38,844 nucleotides of DNA from contig CAZFVY010000069.1 of the NCBI GenBank assembly GCA_964522665.1, positions 1 to 38,844 of the forward strand, read 5' to 3'. Position 1 is the first letter of the stretch, and each line of letters begins with the position of its first letter. The notes beneath the pieces were generated by a model. That model searched no databases. It saw nothing but the letters and a program-made list of their open reading frames with translations, and was not told the origin of the DNA. The position numbers were made by a program, and so were the translations under genes. Positions 1 to 7,902 of the stretch are shown here, piece after piece. Source of the DNA: CAZFVY01 sp964522665. GTDB lineage: Bacteria > Verrucomicrobiota > Verrucomicrobiia > Limisphaerales > CAZFVY01.

Positions 1-612
1 AAGCTCCCGTTTGGTCTGCTCCCAAGTTGAGTCGGGCGCTTTCTCCGCCTTCGGGTCTTCCTTCGGCGCCGGCGCAAGCAGCGGGAAGGGAACGTTGAGG
101 ACAAATAACGCGCCAAAGCCTTCGATGTACGAATTCTGCGAATGATGCATCCCTCCCAGGTACCCGATTTTTGAGAGCGCGATTCCCATGGCTTCGGCCT
201 GCGGGCCTTTGACGCCGTCACGCTCGACCACTTTCGACAAGATGCGAGACATGACGTTGATGTCCTCCTGGATGTTGCTCAGCGTCGCGGCGTCGGCGCT
301 GGCGAGGCCGAGGATCAACGGATTACCCGGGCCGCCGCCCAGGCCACCCAAGCCGTCGTTGAACCGGAAGTTGAAGTTGTTTTGGCCCGCGTCATTCACG
401 ATCATCAAATCGTCTGATCCGGCCGACTGAGCATAGAGCCGGGGGCCAGGCTCCACGGGTGGTTCCGGCGTCGCCGGGAGAGCCGCCGGAAAAGCCGGAG
501 CAGCAGGCTCGGCTGGGGGAGCGGCCGGCGCGACGTCTTGGGCCGTCACCAGAGTGGCGGCGGCGAGCGTGAGGGACGCCAAAGCGCCCAGGTAAAGGAG
601 AGAACGTTTCAT
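1..612 (-). CDS. Secreted protein of unknown function, 3' end outside window
   Basis: The 204 visible residues read without a stop and the gene continues past the left edge. Residues 1-24 form a clear signal peptide (KR, then a Leu/Ala-rich core, cut near TAQD), so the product should be exported. A Pro/Ala-rich stretch follows (about 26-55), then a Gly-rich patch (FNDGLGGLGGGPGNP) and a more structured part starting NIQEDINVMSRILSK. I do not recognise a family. The start codon lies inside the stop of the anti-sigma gene (ATGA, 609-612), so it is very likely translated together with it and forms the third gene of the sigma/anti-sigma operon. It may be an envelope target or accessory of that regulon; this is inference from position only. 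Confidence 0.75.
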   Translation of the reverse strand, partial: MKRSLLYLGALASLTLAAATLVTAQDVAPAAPPAEPAAPAFPAALPATPEPPVEPGPRLYAQSAGSDDLMIVNDAGQNNFNFRFNDGLGGLGGGPGNPLILGLASADAATLSNIQEDINVMSRILSKVVERDGVKGPQAEAMGIALSKIGYLGGMHHSQNSYIEGFGALFVLNVPFPLLAPAPKEDPKAEKAPDSTWEQTKREL

Positions 613-1364
613 TGAATTTTGCCTTTTTGTTTCGGTTGATTGTTGGGGATGGCCTCGCCCGATGACGCATCGAACGGGGCTTCGGGCTGGGAATAGCTGG
701 CCAATTGGCCAAGTTCTTGTTGCGTGTGCCGCAGGCGGACATCGGCGACCAGCGCCACGGTTTCCAGGTCCATACGCAAATTAGATAAGTCGTCCTGATG
801 ACGCCGCTGCATTCCCTGGAAGAGCGTCAACGTCGTCTGATGATCCGTCTCGCGCGCGGCGGCGAGTCCTTGGGAGAAATCGACTAGGTAACGCTGGGTC
901 TCACCCCGTGATTTCGCGACGATCTGATCGGCAAATGCGCCAAGCGCGGTTCCGGCGACGCTGTTAGTCCCGGCGCCACCGGGCGAATCGGCCGCCGCGA
1001 GCGCCGCCTCCACGCCGGCTTTCAGCTCATTCTGAATCTCCTGACGCAACGCCGGTCGCAGAGCCGCGCGGAGCGCTTCGGGGGACGGTGACGCTGGCGC
1101 GCTGAGGCGTCCGGCGCCGAATCCGAGGGTCAGAACCACCGCCGCGGCAAGCCCCCATTTTAGGACCGGTTCGGCCATTTTAAACCGCCGCGGCGCGGTG
1201 GCGTCAGGCCAGGCGTTCAACGTGGTCATCGTTTTCCGCCAGGCGGCGACTTGGCGTTCGCACTCGGGACAGGCGGCGAGATGGGCGTTCAGATTCGCCG
1301 CTTCCGACGGGGGAAGCTCACCGTAAAGAAAGGCCATCCATTGCTCGTGTTGGGGGTGGTTCAT
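609..1364 (-). CDS. Anti-sigma factor, zinc-finger (ZAS/HC2) membrane protein
   Basis: A 251-residue protein that should bind and hold the neighbouring ECF sigma factor at the membrane. The N-terminus carries the typical zinc-binding anti-sigma motif Hx3Cx2C (H28, C32, C35; HLAACPEC), followed by one membrane segment at about 68-87 and a long, mostly helical C-terminal part (90-251) that should face the periplasm. The periplasmic part has many Gln, Glu and Arg residues (for example MQRRHQDDLSNLRMDLE) and may form a coiled coil. Its start overlaps the sigma gene stop by ATGA (1361-1364) and its stop overlaps the next start the same way, so the three proteins are probably made in fixed ratio. 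The signal sensed is unknown. Confidence 0.88.
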   Translation of the reverse strand: MNHPQHEQWMAFLYGELPPSEAANLNAHLAACPECERQVAAWRKTMTTLNAWPDATAPRRFKMAEPVLKWGLAAAVVLTLGFGAGRLSAPASPSPEALRAALRPALRQEIQNELKAGVEAALAAADSPGGAGTNSVAGTALGAFADQIVAKSRGETQRYLVDFSQGLAAARETDHQTTLTLFQGMQRRHQDDLSNLRMDLETVALVADVRLRHTQQELGQLASYSQPEAPFDASSGEAIPNNQPKQKGKIQ

Positions 1365-2026
1365 ATTGCTAACCTTTCCGCGTGGTGGGGATTTCTGAGC
1401 GCTTGGGGGGACTGCTTGGAATTCGTGTTCATCAGCGGCTGGAGCAGGCGGTTCAACTGGTTCATCGCTTCCGCCATACGCGACTTGACGGTTCCCTCGG
1501 GTATCTCCAGGACCGCGGCGATTTCCCGAAATTTCAAGTCTTGATAGTGCCGCAGGACAACCACGGTCCGGTACTCGTCGGTGAGTTGCATCAACGCTTC
1601 GCGCACGAAATCGGCGTTCTCTTGTTCAATCGTCAAGTCGTGCGGTGTGGTTTCGACCGGCAGGTGATGATCGAGCTCGCCGCCTTCATCGGTCGGTTCC
1701 GTGACCGCCACAAACTCGGCCCGGCGTTTGCGGCGGCGCAGCTCGTCGTAGCAAAGATTGAGGGCGACCCGCCAGATGTAGGTCGAGAATTTACCGCTCG
1801 GTTGGTACTCCTTGCGCCGCGAGAACAGGCGCAGAAAAAGCTCCTGGGTCAGATCCTGACTGCGGTGCGAGTCACCGGTCATGCGGACGCAAAGGTTTTG
1901 CATCGGACGTTCCCAACGCTCGACTAACCGCGCGAAGGCCTCGTGGTCGTCTTGGGCGCCCACCCGCCACATCAATTGTTCGTCGGTCGCTCCCAAGACT
2001 CCTGGCCATAACAAAGAACGCAGCAT
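1361..2026 (-). CDS. ECF-family RNA polymerase sigma factor
   Basis: A 221-residue sigma-70 factor of the extracytoplasmic-function type. Region sigma-2 lies at about 28-98 (FARLVERWERPMQNL, then DLTQELFLRLF and TYIWRVALNLCYDELRRRK), which binds core polymerase and the -10 element. Region sigma-4 lies at about 143-192, with the helix-turn-helix LKFREIAAVLEIPEGTVKSR that reads the -35 element. Regions 1.1 and 3 are absent, as expected for this class. It is the first gene of a three-gene unit with its anti-sigma factor. It diverges from the oxidoreductase gene across a 189-base gap that probably holds the promoters of both. ECF factors often drive their own operon; a weak candidate site is discussed in the findings. 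Confidence 0.95.
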   Translation of the reverse strand: MLRSLLWPGVLGATDEQLMWRVGAQDDHEAFARLVERWERPMQNLCVRMTGDSHRSQDLTQELFLRLFSRRKEYQPSGKFSTYIWRVALNLCYDELRRRKRRAEFVAVTEPTDEGGELDHHLPVETTPHDLTIEQENADFVREALMQLTDEYRTVVVLRHYQDLKFREIAAVLEIPEGTVKSRMAEAMNQLNRLLQPLMNTNSKQSPQALRNPHHAERLAI

Positions 2027-2215
2027 AGGTGGGCCTAGGTCAGGCGCGGGGCCGGTTGGCGGTTGTCCAGCGGCTGTGTCTGAAAAGCTTTGATGAGCGC
2101 ATTCAATGAATTAAACGCCACTGGCTAACGGTTCGTTCGGAATTTCTTTCACTTTTTTTACTTTCAGGCCGCGACGCGAGGAACCATGATTCCCCCGTCA
2201 CACAGGTTCGGCTTC

Positions 2216-3241
2216 ATGAAAAAATATAACGTTGGAATCATCGGCTACGGATGGGTGAGTGGAGCGCATATCGCAGCGATCAACGCGACCTCGCAGGCCC
2301 AGGTTACCCGGATCTATTCGTCTCGGAAGCTCGATTCCATCGAGGTCAGCGCCCGTCATGGGACGAAGATCACCTGCCACACCGACCTGGACTACATGCT
2401 GAGCGATCCGGACCTCCATGTGGTTTCCGTTTGCGGCTATCCCCAGAACCACGCCCGCGACGCGATTGCGGCCGCCAAAGCGGGCAAGCACTTGATCATC
2501 GAGAAACCACTAGGACTGACGCTTGATGAAACCCAATCCGTAGAACGCGCGATCCGAGCGGCTGGCGTCAAGGCCTGCGTCTGCTTCGAATGCCGGTTTT
2601 CCAGCCAGTTGTTAACCACTAAATCGGTGATCGACGCCGGCCTGCTTGGCCAACTCCATTACGGTGAGGTCGATTATTTCCACGGAATCGGTCCCTGGTA
2701 CGGTCAGTTTCGCTGGAATACGCGGAAAGACGCGGGTGGCAGCAGTCTCCTCTCCGCCGGGTGTCACGCGTTGGACGGACTCTTGCTCTGCTTGGGCGAG
2801 GATGTCGCGAGCGTGAGCAGCTACGCCACGCAATCGACGAATCGCGACTTCGCGCGTTACGAATATCCGACCACAACCGTCACCATCCTCAAATTCAAAT
2901 CCGGGGCGATTGGCAAAGTGGCATCGGTAATTGATTGTCTCCAGCCGTATTATTTTCACGTTCACTTGGTGGGGAGTGAAGGCAGCCTCCTGGACAACAA
3001 GCTCTTCTCCAGCCGGATCGAGGGCCTTGACAAGCAACATTGGAGCCAGCTTTCCACCAAGATGCTCGATTCGGGCGATGTCTCGGATCATCCGTACCTC
3101 AAACAATTCGAGGCATTCTTCGAGTCATTGGATCGCGGTCACGAAATGCCCTTGACCAGCTTGGCCCACGCGTTGCGCACCCATGAGGTCATTTTCGCCG
3201 CTGACCGGTCGATTGCCGAAGGCCGGGAAGTCAAACTTTAG
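2216..3241 (+). CDS. Gfo/Idh/MocA-family NAD(P)-dependent sugar enzyme
   Basis: A 341-residue protein with an N-terminal Rossmann fold (VGIIGYGWVSGAH, residues 6-18), the family's EKP motif (96-98, IIEKPLGLTLDE) and the C-terminal substrate-domain signature GGSSLLSAGCHALD, with H184 and D187 as likely catalytic residues. Such enzymes oxidise or reduce sugars; a few members (GH109) instead use NAD to cleave N-acetylgalactosaminides, and the amino-sugar neighbours make that worth considering. I chose the ATG at 2216 because it gives the usual compact N-terminus. An in-frame ATG at 2186 would add ten residues and has GAGGA only three bases before it, which is too close for a normal ribosome site. 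It is 38 bases upstream of the deacetylase and probably co-transcribed with it. Confidence 0.88.
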   Translation: MKKYNVGIIGYGWVSGAHIAAINATSQAQVTRIYSSRKLDSIEVSARHGTKITCHTDLDYMLSDPDLHVVSVCGYPQNHARDAIAAAKAGKHLIIEKPLGLTLDETQSVERAIRAAGVKACVCFECRFSSQLLTTKSVIDAGLLGQLHYGEVDYFHGIGPWYGQFRWNTRKDAGGSSLLSAGCHALDGLLLCLGEDVASVSSYATQSTNRDFARYEYPTTTVTILKFKSGAIGKVASVIDCLQPYYFHVHLVGSEGSLLDNKLFSSRIEGLDKQHWSQLSTKMLDSGDVSDHPYLKQFEAFFESLDRGHEMPLTSLAHALRTHEVIFAADRSIAEGREVKL

Positions 3242-3279
3242 GCGCGATCGCGGAACGGCCGACATGACGCGCGCCTGAT

Positions 3280-4080
3280 ATGAGTAAGAGACCGGCGACC
3301 GCCTTGGCCATTGCCGCGCATCCAGACGACATCGAGTTCGTCATGGCTGGCACGCTCCTCCTGCTGCAAGCGACGGGCTTTGAAATTCATTACTTAAATC
3401 TCGCCAGCGGCTCCTGCGGAAGCGCCGAACTCGGGCCCGCCGCAACCAGATCGGTTCGGCGACGCGAATCCCGGCAGGCGGCCCGGATATTGGGCGCGAT
3501 TCATCACCCGAGCCTCGTGGATGACCTGGAGATCCTTTATGAGATCAATACGCTCCGCCGCCTTACCGCCATCGTTCGAGACGTGCGACCGACGATCGTG
3601 TTGACCCATTCGCCGGAGGATTACATGGAGGACCACATGAACGCGTGCCGCCTCGCGGTAACCGCGACATTCGCGCGCGGCATGCGGAATTTCCGGGCGA
3701 TTCCCCAGCGGCCGGTCGAAAACTATCCGGCGACGCTCTATCACGCGATGCCGCATGGCCTGTGCGACGGACTAGGGCAACAAATCAATCCTGGCCTATT
3801 CGTCAACACCGAATCCGTGCACCTCCGGAAGCGGGAAGCATTGGCCGCGCATGAAAGCCAGAAAGCGTGGCTCGACGTAAGTCAGGGCATGGATTCTTAT
3901 TTAACCGCGATGGACGAAATGTCTCTGGCCGTGGGCAAAATGTCCCGCCGCTTCAGGCACGCGGAAGGCTGGCGGCAACACTCTCATCTCGGTTTTTGTG
4001 GGCCGACCGACGAGCCGCTCGGCAAGGCCCTTGGGTCGCTTTGCTTCCGAAACGGGGCGCGCCGCCGACGGCGTGACTGA
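3280..4080 (+). CDS. PIG-L/LmbE-family N-acetylglucosamine-type deacetylase
   Basis: A 266-residue zinc hydrolase of the PIG-L (LmbE) family, which removes acetyl groups from N-acetylglucosamine units in small molecules or glycoconjugates. The metal-binding AHPDD motif is at 13-17 (H14, D17 expected ligands, D16 expected base), and a second motif HSPEDYMEDH at 110-119 supplies the third ligand, probably H119. No signal peptide is visible, so it should act in the cytoplasm. The very end is Arg-rich (RRRRRD). It sits between a Gfo/Idh/MocA enzyme and a glucosamine-6-phosphate isomerase-like gene in the same direction, which suggests that it supplies the free amino sugar for the next step, in place of a NagA-type deacetylase. 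The exact substrate cannot be read from sequence. Confidence 0.9.
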   Translation: MSKRPATALAIAAHPDDIEFVMAGTLLLLQATGFEIHYLNLASGSCGSAELGPAATRSVRRRESRQAARILGAIHHPSLVDDLEILYEINTLRRLTAIVRDVRPTIVLTHSPEDYMEDHMNACRLAVTATFARGMRNFRAIPQRPVENYPATLYHAMPHGLCDGLGQQINPGLFVNTESVHLRKREALAAHESQKAWLDVSQGMDSYLTAMDEMSLAVGKMSRRFRHAEGWRQHSHLGFCGPTDEPLGKALGSLCFRNGARRRRRD

Positions 4081-4173
4081 CCCGGTCGGCTGAACGTCGG
4101 CCGGAAGAAGCTAACGACGGAACGAAGAGAAGCAGGCAGGGGAACCGAAACGGCGCTCAGTAAGCAGAAGACT

Positions 4174-5103
4174 ATGACACGAAAACTAAGCTCGATCGCC
4201 CCCGATTGGTGGGACTACACGACGCTCGACGACGAGATCATTCAGGCCGCGGCGCGGCTGACGCCAGAACAAATGCTCGGTCTGTCGCGGCCAGGCTTTC
4301 GGGTTGTGTTCTACGACACGCTTGAGGAGTTTTACTTGGCGGAGGCCCTTGAATACATCCACGCTTGGAAACAATCGACCGATGACAACCCGGTCGGTAT
4401 CTGCGGACCGATCGGACCGACGGAACAATTGCCACTCGTCGCGCGGTTGGTGAACGAGTTGGATCTCTCCGTGAAATCGGCTCATTTCTGGGGCATGGAC
4501 GAATGGTTTGCCAACGGCCGGGAGGTTCCCCCGAGTCATCCGCTTTCTTTCGAACGCGCGGATCGCGAGCTTTGCTTCAGTCGGATTCGGCCCGAGCTGC
4601 GGATGCCCGATCAGAACCTGCATTTTCCCAGGGCCGATTCGACGGCCTATCGGCAAAGTTGGGAAGGTGCGCGTTGCGCCGTCATGCAAGGTGGGCAGGG
4701 GGATGTCAAACACTGGGCATTTAACGATCCGCCGCGTCGTGAAGGCATCTATCAAAACGAACCACCGACCCCGGAAGAGTATCGCCGACTGACCACCCGC
4801 GTCGTTCAGTTGCACCCTTTGACAATTGCTCAGAATGCCCGGACCTCCGGCGGCGGCAACATTGCGATGATTCCACGCCAGGCGGTTTCGGTGGGACCGC
4901 TCGAGACGTGGCGGGCGGAGAAGGTTTCAATCTGGCACGCGGGCGCCCACGACAATCCGTTCGGACAACGCCTCACGACCTGGATGATCGCGCAAAAAAT
5001 CGCCGACAGCGCCGTGCCGATGTCGCTCCTGGCCGATCACCCCAACGTGCAATTCAATTTCTATCGACCGGGAATCGGGACCTGCGCCGTCGAGATGCAT
5101 TAA
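4174..5103 (+). CDS. Glucosamine-6-phosphate isomerase/deaminase-like protein (divergent NagB fold)
   Basis: A 309-residue member of the NagB/RpiA-like fold. Canonical NagB turns glucosamine-6-phosphate into fructose-6-phosphate and ammonia. Recognisable parts are a phosphate-loop-like GICGPIGPTEQL (75-86), HFWGMDEW with D109 (like the proton-abstracting Asp of NagB) and GGQGDVKHWAFNDP (173-186), which corresponds to the GxGxDGHIAFNEP motif. In that last motif the Asp is one residue further from the His than in the canonical form (D177, H180), so the active site is altered or rearranged. The protein is also about 40 residues longer than typical NagB. It follows the PIG-L deacetylase by 93 bases. 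It is probably an amino-sugar deaminase or isomerase, with the substrate unproven. Confidence 0.8.
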   Translation: MTRKLSSIAPDWWDYTTLDDEIIQAAARLTPEQMLGLSRPGFRVVFYDTLEEFYLAEALEYIHAWKQSTDDNPVGICGPIGPTEQLPLVARLVNELDLSVKSAHFWGMDEWFANGREVPPSHPLSFERADRELCFSRIRPELRMPDQNLHFPRADSTAYRQSWEGARCAVMQGGQGDVKHWAFNDPPRREGIYQNEPPTPEEYRRLTTRVVQLHPLTIAQNARTSGGGNIAMIPRQAVSVGPLETWRAEKVSIWHAGAHDNPFGQRLTTWMIAQKIADSAVPMSLLADHPNVQFNFYRPGIGTCAVEMH

Positions 5104-5148
5104 CCGGGGCCCCACGCATAGCCGCACCCGCGCGCTGGCCCGCGGCGG

Positions 5149-5703
5149 TTACGCCTGAGTTGGAATCATGCCGCTCTGGCGGGCGTAGTTGAAGAGGCCG
5201 CCGGCATCGACCACCGGACGCACCTCGCCCAACGGACGAAAAGAGTAAACTTTTCCGGTCGCCTGCGCGGTGACCGTGGCGGCGTCCAAATCGACGGTGA
5301 CGACGTCCCCGGTATTGAGGACATCGCACAGGCGGTCCACGCATTCGCAGGGATAGAGTTCGCCCGTCGCCACGCAATTGCGGAAGAAGATGCGCGCAAA
5401 ACCCTCGGCCAGCACGATGCGACAATTGGCGGAACCCAGCGCGATCGGAGCGTGCTCGCGCGAACTGCCACAACCGAAATTACGTCCGGCGACGACGATC
5501 GGATAGTCGCTATCCAACTGGCCTTCGCGGACAAACCGCGTCCGGTAAAGCGATTCAGGCAGGCCGCACAGCGCAAAGCTCCCCAATTGCTCATATTCAG
5601 CGGGAATCGTGGGGATTAAATTCAGGTATTGAGCGGGTATAATCTGATCAGTGTCGATATTATCGCGCACCACAAAGACCGGACCTGTAAACACAGATTT
5701 CAT
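5149..5703 (-). CDS. leuD: 3-isopropylmalate dehydratase small subunit (LeuD-type)
   Basis: A 184-residue swivel-domain subunit of the aconitase superfamily. With LeuC it interconverts 2- and 3-isopropylmalate in leucine synthesis; homoaconitase or methylmalate hydro-lyase subunits look similar. Diagnostic stretches are VVRDNIDTDQIIPAQYL near the start, then VVAGRNFGCGSSREHAP and GFARIFFRNCVATGELYP. The length fits the bacterial small subunit. I used the ATG at 5703; a TTG at 5724 would add seven residues and neither has a good ribosome site. The large subunit is not within the window. The gene follows a glycosyltransferase by 60 bases on the same strand, an odd neighbour for a leucine gene. 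It converges with the NagB-like gene across 45 bases. Confidence 0.9.
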   Translation of the reverse strand: MKSVFTGPVFVVRDNIDTDQIIPAQYLNLIPTIPAEYEQLGSFALCGLPESLYRTRFVREGQLDSDYPIVVAGRNFGCGSSREHAPIALGSANCRIVLAEGFARIFFRNCVATGELYPCECVDRLCDVLNTGDVVTVDLDAATVTAQATGKVYSFRPLGEVRPVVDAGGLFNYARQSGMIPTQA

Positions 5704-5763
5704 CGCGGCAATACTGCCGTTCAAACGGGGGAATTCAACCCTAAACGGCCTGGAGATGTTCGA

Positions 5764-7065
5764 TCACGATTCCTGCCAAAGCTGACGGCTCGTCTCCAGG
5801 TAGGTTTCGATCTGATCGATGGTCGCGCTTTGATGGTAGCGGCTCATCACTTCGCTTTGGCCGTTTTCGGCGATTTGGCAGCGGAGAGCCGGCTGGGTTT
5901 GCAATTCCTGCATGCGCGCCGCGAGTTCGTCCGGTTCGCCGGCGGTGAACGTGAGCGCGTTTTCGCCATGCCGAAATAGTTCCGCGGCGCCGCCAATCGT
6001 GGCTCCGATCACCGGCAACCCGCACGCCATCGCTTCCAAAACAGTGGGCGCAAATGGTTCGGCCCATTCCGACGTGTAGAGAAACGCGTCGTGTTGCCGA
6101 TAAACGGCCGCGAGGTCCTTATTGACGTTCGAGACGGTCAGGAACTCGACCGGAAGCTGGCGCTGGACCACATAGGAGCGCAACTGCGAGATGAAGTCCG
6201 ATTCGCCGCGGCCGTAGATGCTCAAAGTCGCGGGCAGGCGATTCTCACGCGCTTTTTGCAACGCAAGCAGCCCGGTCATGATGCCGGATTCCGGGGCGAG
6301 GCGCGCAACGATCAAGAATTTCTTAAGCGGGGCGACCGCCGGTTTCACCTCGCCCAGATACAGTTCAGTGGGTATTCCCGGATAGATCACGTCGCCGTGA
6401 TCCACCCGAAAGCCAGCCTCCTGCGTCGTCAGTTTCAGGGCGCGACTGCAAAAGTAGAGTCGATCCAGACGAAACACCGAGATGGAATTGGCCGCGACGG
6501 CGCGGTAAAGCTCGGGCAGCCGCTCAAATCCTTTTGCCATCCTCGTCGGCGCGGTTTTATCAAACCGATTGCGGCCGCCAGTCAACTCCAGCAACGTGCG
6601 GCGGAGTCCGCTGGGGAACGGCAGACTCGGACGATTCCACCAACTTAGCCAAGGATCCGCGCGCAGCTCGTTAGCGAGCCAAAGATCGGCGATGTCATAG
6701 ACGGTCGGCAAACGGGAGTTACGGAGCGCGAAGATGAATGATTTGGGCAGTCCGTGGAGGCTCCAAACGTGGACCAGATCCGGTTGATACTCGGCGAGCG
6801 TTTCACCCAACGCCTGATGATTGTGAAGCTCAAGCGCGCGCAGCTCCGCGAAGGTGGAAGCGGACGGGTGCCCGAAGACATCGTTGAGGCGGAGTCGGCG
6901 TTCGATTTCCTGGTCTCGCTGCTCCGTGTTCACGCCATGGTTTGACGTAAGCACTCGGATTTCGTGCCCCCGCGTTCGCAGGGCTTCGGTAACCGTTTGG
7001 CAGCGCAAGTCATGAGTCCCCGCGTGGTGCGGCGGGTAGAGATTGGATAAGACCAGGATTCTCAT
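5764..7065 (-). CDS. Glycosyltransferase family 4
   Basis: A 433-residue retaining GT-B glycosyltransferase that would move a sugar from a nucleotide donor to an unknown acceptor. The N-terminal domain opens with ILVLSNLYPPHHAGTHDL, the usual GT4 start with a Gly-rich acceptor loop. The donor domain begins near FLIVARLAPESGIMTGLLAL (250-269), and the catalytic EX7E motif is visible as E336 and E344 in EPFAPTVLEAMACGLPVIG. No signal peptide or membrane segment is seen, so it is cytoplasmic or membrane-peripheral. It lies between a MOSC-domain gene (58 bases upstream) and leuD (60 bases downstream), all on the minus strand; these could share a transcript but no common pathway is obvious. Confidence 0.92.
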   Translation of the reverse strand: MRILVLSNLYPPHHAGTHDLRCQTVTEALRTRGHEIRVLTSNHGVNTEQRDQEIERRLRLNDVFGHPSASTFAELRALELHNHQALGETLAEYQPDLVHVWSLHGLPKSFIFALRNSRLPTVYDIADLWLANELRADPWLSWWNRPSLPFPSGLRRTLLELTGGRNRFDKTAPTRMAKGFERLPELYRAVAANSISVFRLDRLYFCSRALKLTTQEAGFRVDHGDVIYPGIPTELYLGEVKPAVAPLKKFLIVARLAPESGIMTGLLALQKARENRLPATLSIYGRGESDFISQLRSYVVQRQLPVEFLTVSNVNKDLAAVYRQHDAFLYTSEWAEPFAPTVLEAMACGLPVIGATIGGAAELFRHGENALTFTAGEPDELAARMQELQTQPALRCQIAENGQSEVMSRYHQSATIDQIETYLETSRQLWQES

Positions 7066-7123
7066 GAAAATGTCCTCAGCCGTTTTGACCCGGTTAACAC
7101 GGGAATGTTCAAGCGGCTGCGCC

Positions 7124-7633
7124 TCACTCCGCCGGGAGATCCGTCAACTCGATTTTATCGCCCAGGCGGACCCGGCCACCGGATACGACCCGCGCCATGA
7201 CGCCTTGCCGGTCCGGCTCCATCAACGCCCGCAAACCGAGGCAGACCGCGTCCATCTTTTCGCACGGCTTTCGTGGTTCAACAAAATCGAGGACCGCCTC
7301 GCCCACGCGGACTCGTTTGCCGACCAGCGCTACCAGCGCGATGCCCGAGGTTTCGATATTCGACCTTACGGCCCCGGGCGAAATGGTCTCCAAGCCGAGG
7401 GCGGCGGCGTGTTCGCCGATCTGTTCGCGTTCGATCAAGCTGACTTGACGCTTGGACGGGGGATTGCTCATCCGGCTTTGACGCTCGAAGTAGCGGCTGT
7501 CACCGGCAACACCTTGGGCGGCAATCAATTCGATCGCCTCGACCGATTGCATGGGTTCACCACCCACGGCCGGGTGCAGGTGAAGAGAAACGACCTCCCC
7601 AATGGGAGCCTTCCTGGCAACTCCATCATTCAT
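7124..7633 (-). CDS. MOSC domain-containing protein
   Basis: A 169-residue single-domain MOSC protein (molybdenum cofactor sulfurase C-terminal domain). These are thought to carry sulfur on a conserved cysteine for delivery to metal cofactors, or to bind molybdenum cofactor. The conserved Cys is C124 in FVEPRKPCEKMD, and the family's early GVAGDSRY (41-48) and SLIEREQI (65-72) stretches are present. I used the ATG at 7633; a TTG at 7660 would add nine residues. It is the first gene of a minus-strand run with the glycosyltransferase and diverges from serS. Its partner enzyme is not in the window. Confidence 0.88.
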   Translation of the reverse strand: MNDGVARKAPIGEVVSLHLHPAVGGEPMQSVEAIELIAAQGVAGDSRYFERQSRMSNPPSKRQVSLIEREQIGEHAAALGLETISPGAVRSNIETSGIALVALVGKRVRVGEAVLDFVEPRKPCEKMDAVCLGLRALMEPDRQGVMARVVSGGRVRLGDKIELTDLPAE

Positions 7634-7866
7634 GACGCGCGTAGTATATGACGCGAACAACCGCCAACTGCAAGATCAACCGCGTTTAAACGCGCCACCG
7701 CAACGCCCTCGAGCAGCGCGACCGAGGCGCGCGGAAGACGGGCTAAAGCGTGGGCTGCGGATTGGTTCGCAGATCGATTCGCACGCGCGCCGAGGCGCCA
7801 ATTGTTTTTCAGAAACGATCAGCCTCAGCTCGGCGCCTAACCGGCTCTCGTTTATTCGCTTCAACC

Positions 7867-7896
7867 TTGCGGGCGGGAAAAACGATTCATTATACT
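7867..7896 (+). promoter_or_regulatory. Candidate sigma-70 promoter for serS-glgA
   Basis: TTGCGG (7867-7872), an 18-base spacer and TATACT (7891-7896). The expected first transcribed base is about seven bases past the -10 element, which falls on or next to the serS ATG at 7903. If real, the serS message would have almost no leader. Confidence 0.5.
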
Positions 7897-7902
7897 GCGC
7901 CC

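Noticed and set aside
7750..7902. N-terminal extension of SerRS
   Set aside because: The sequence before MLDIKYVREQ has no SerRS similarity and includes the likely promoter.
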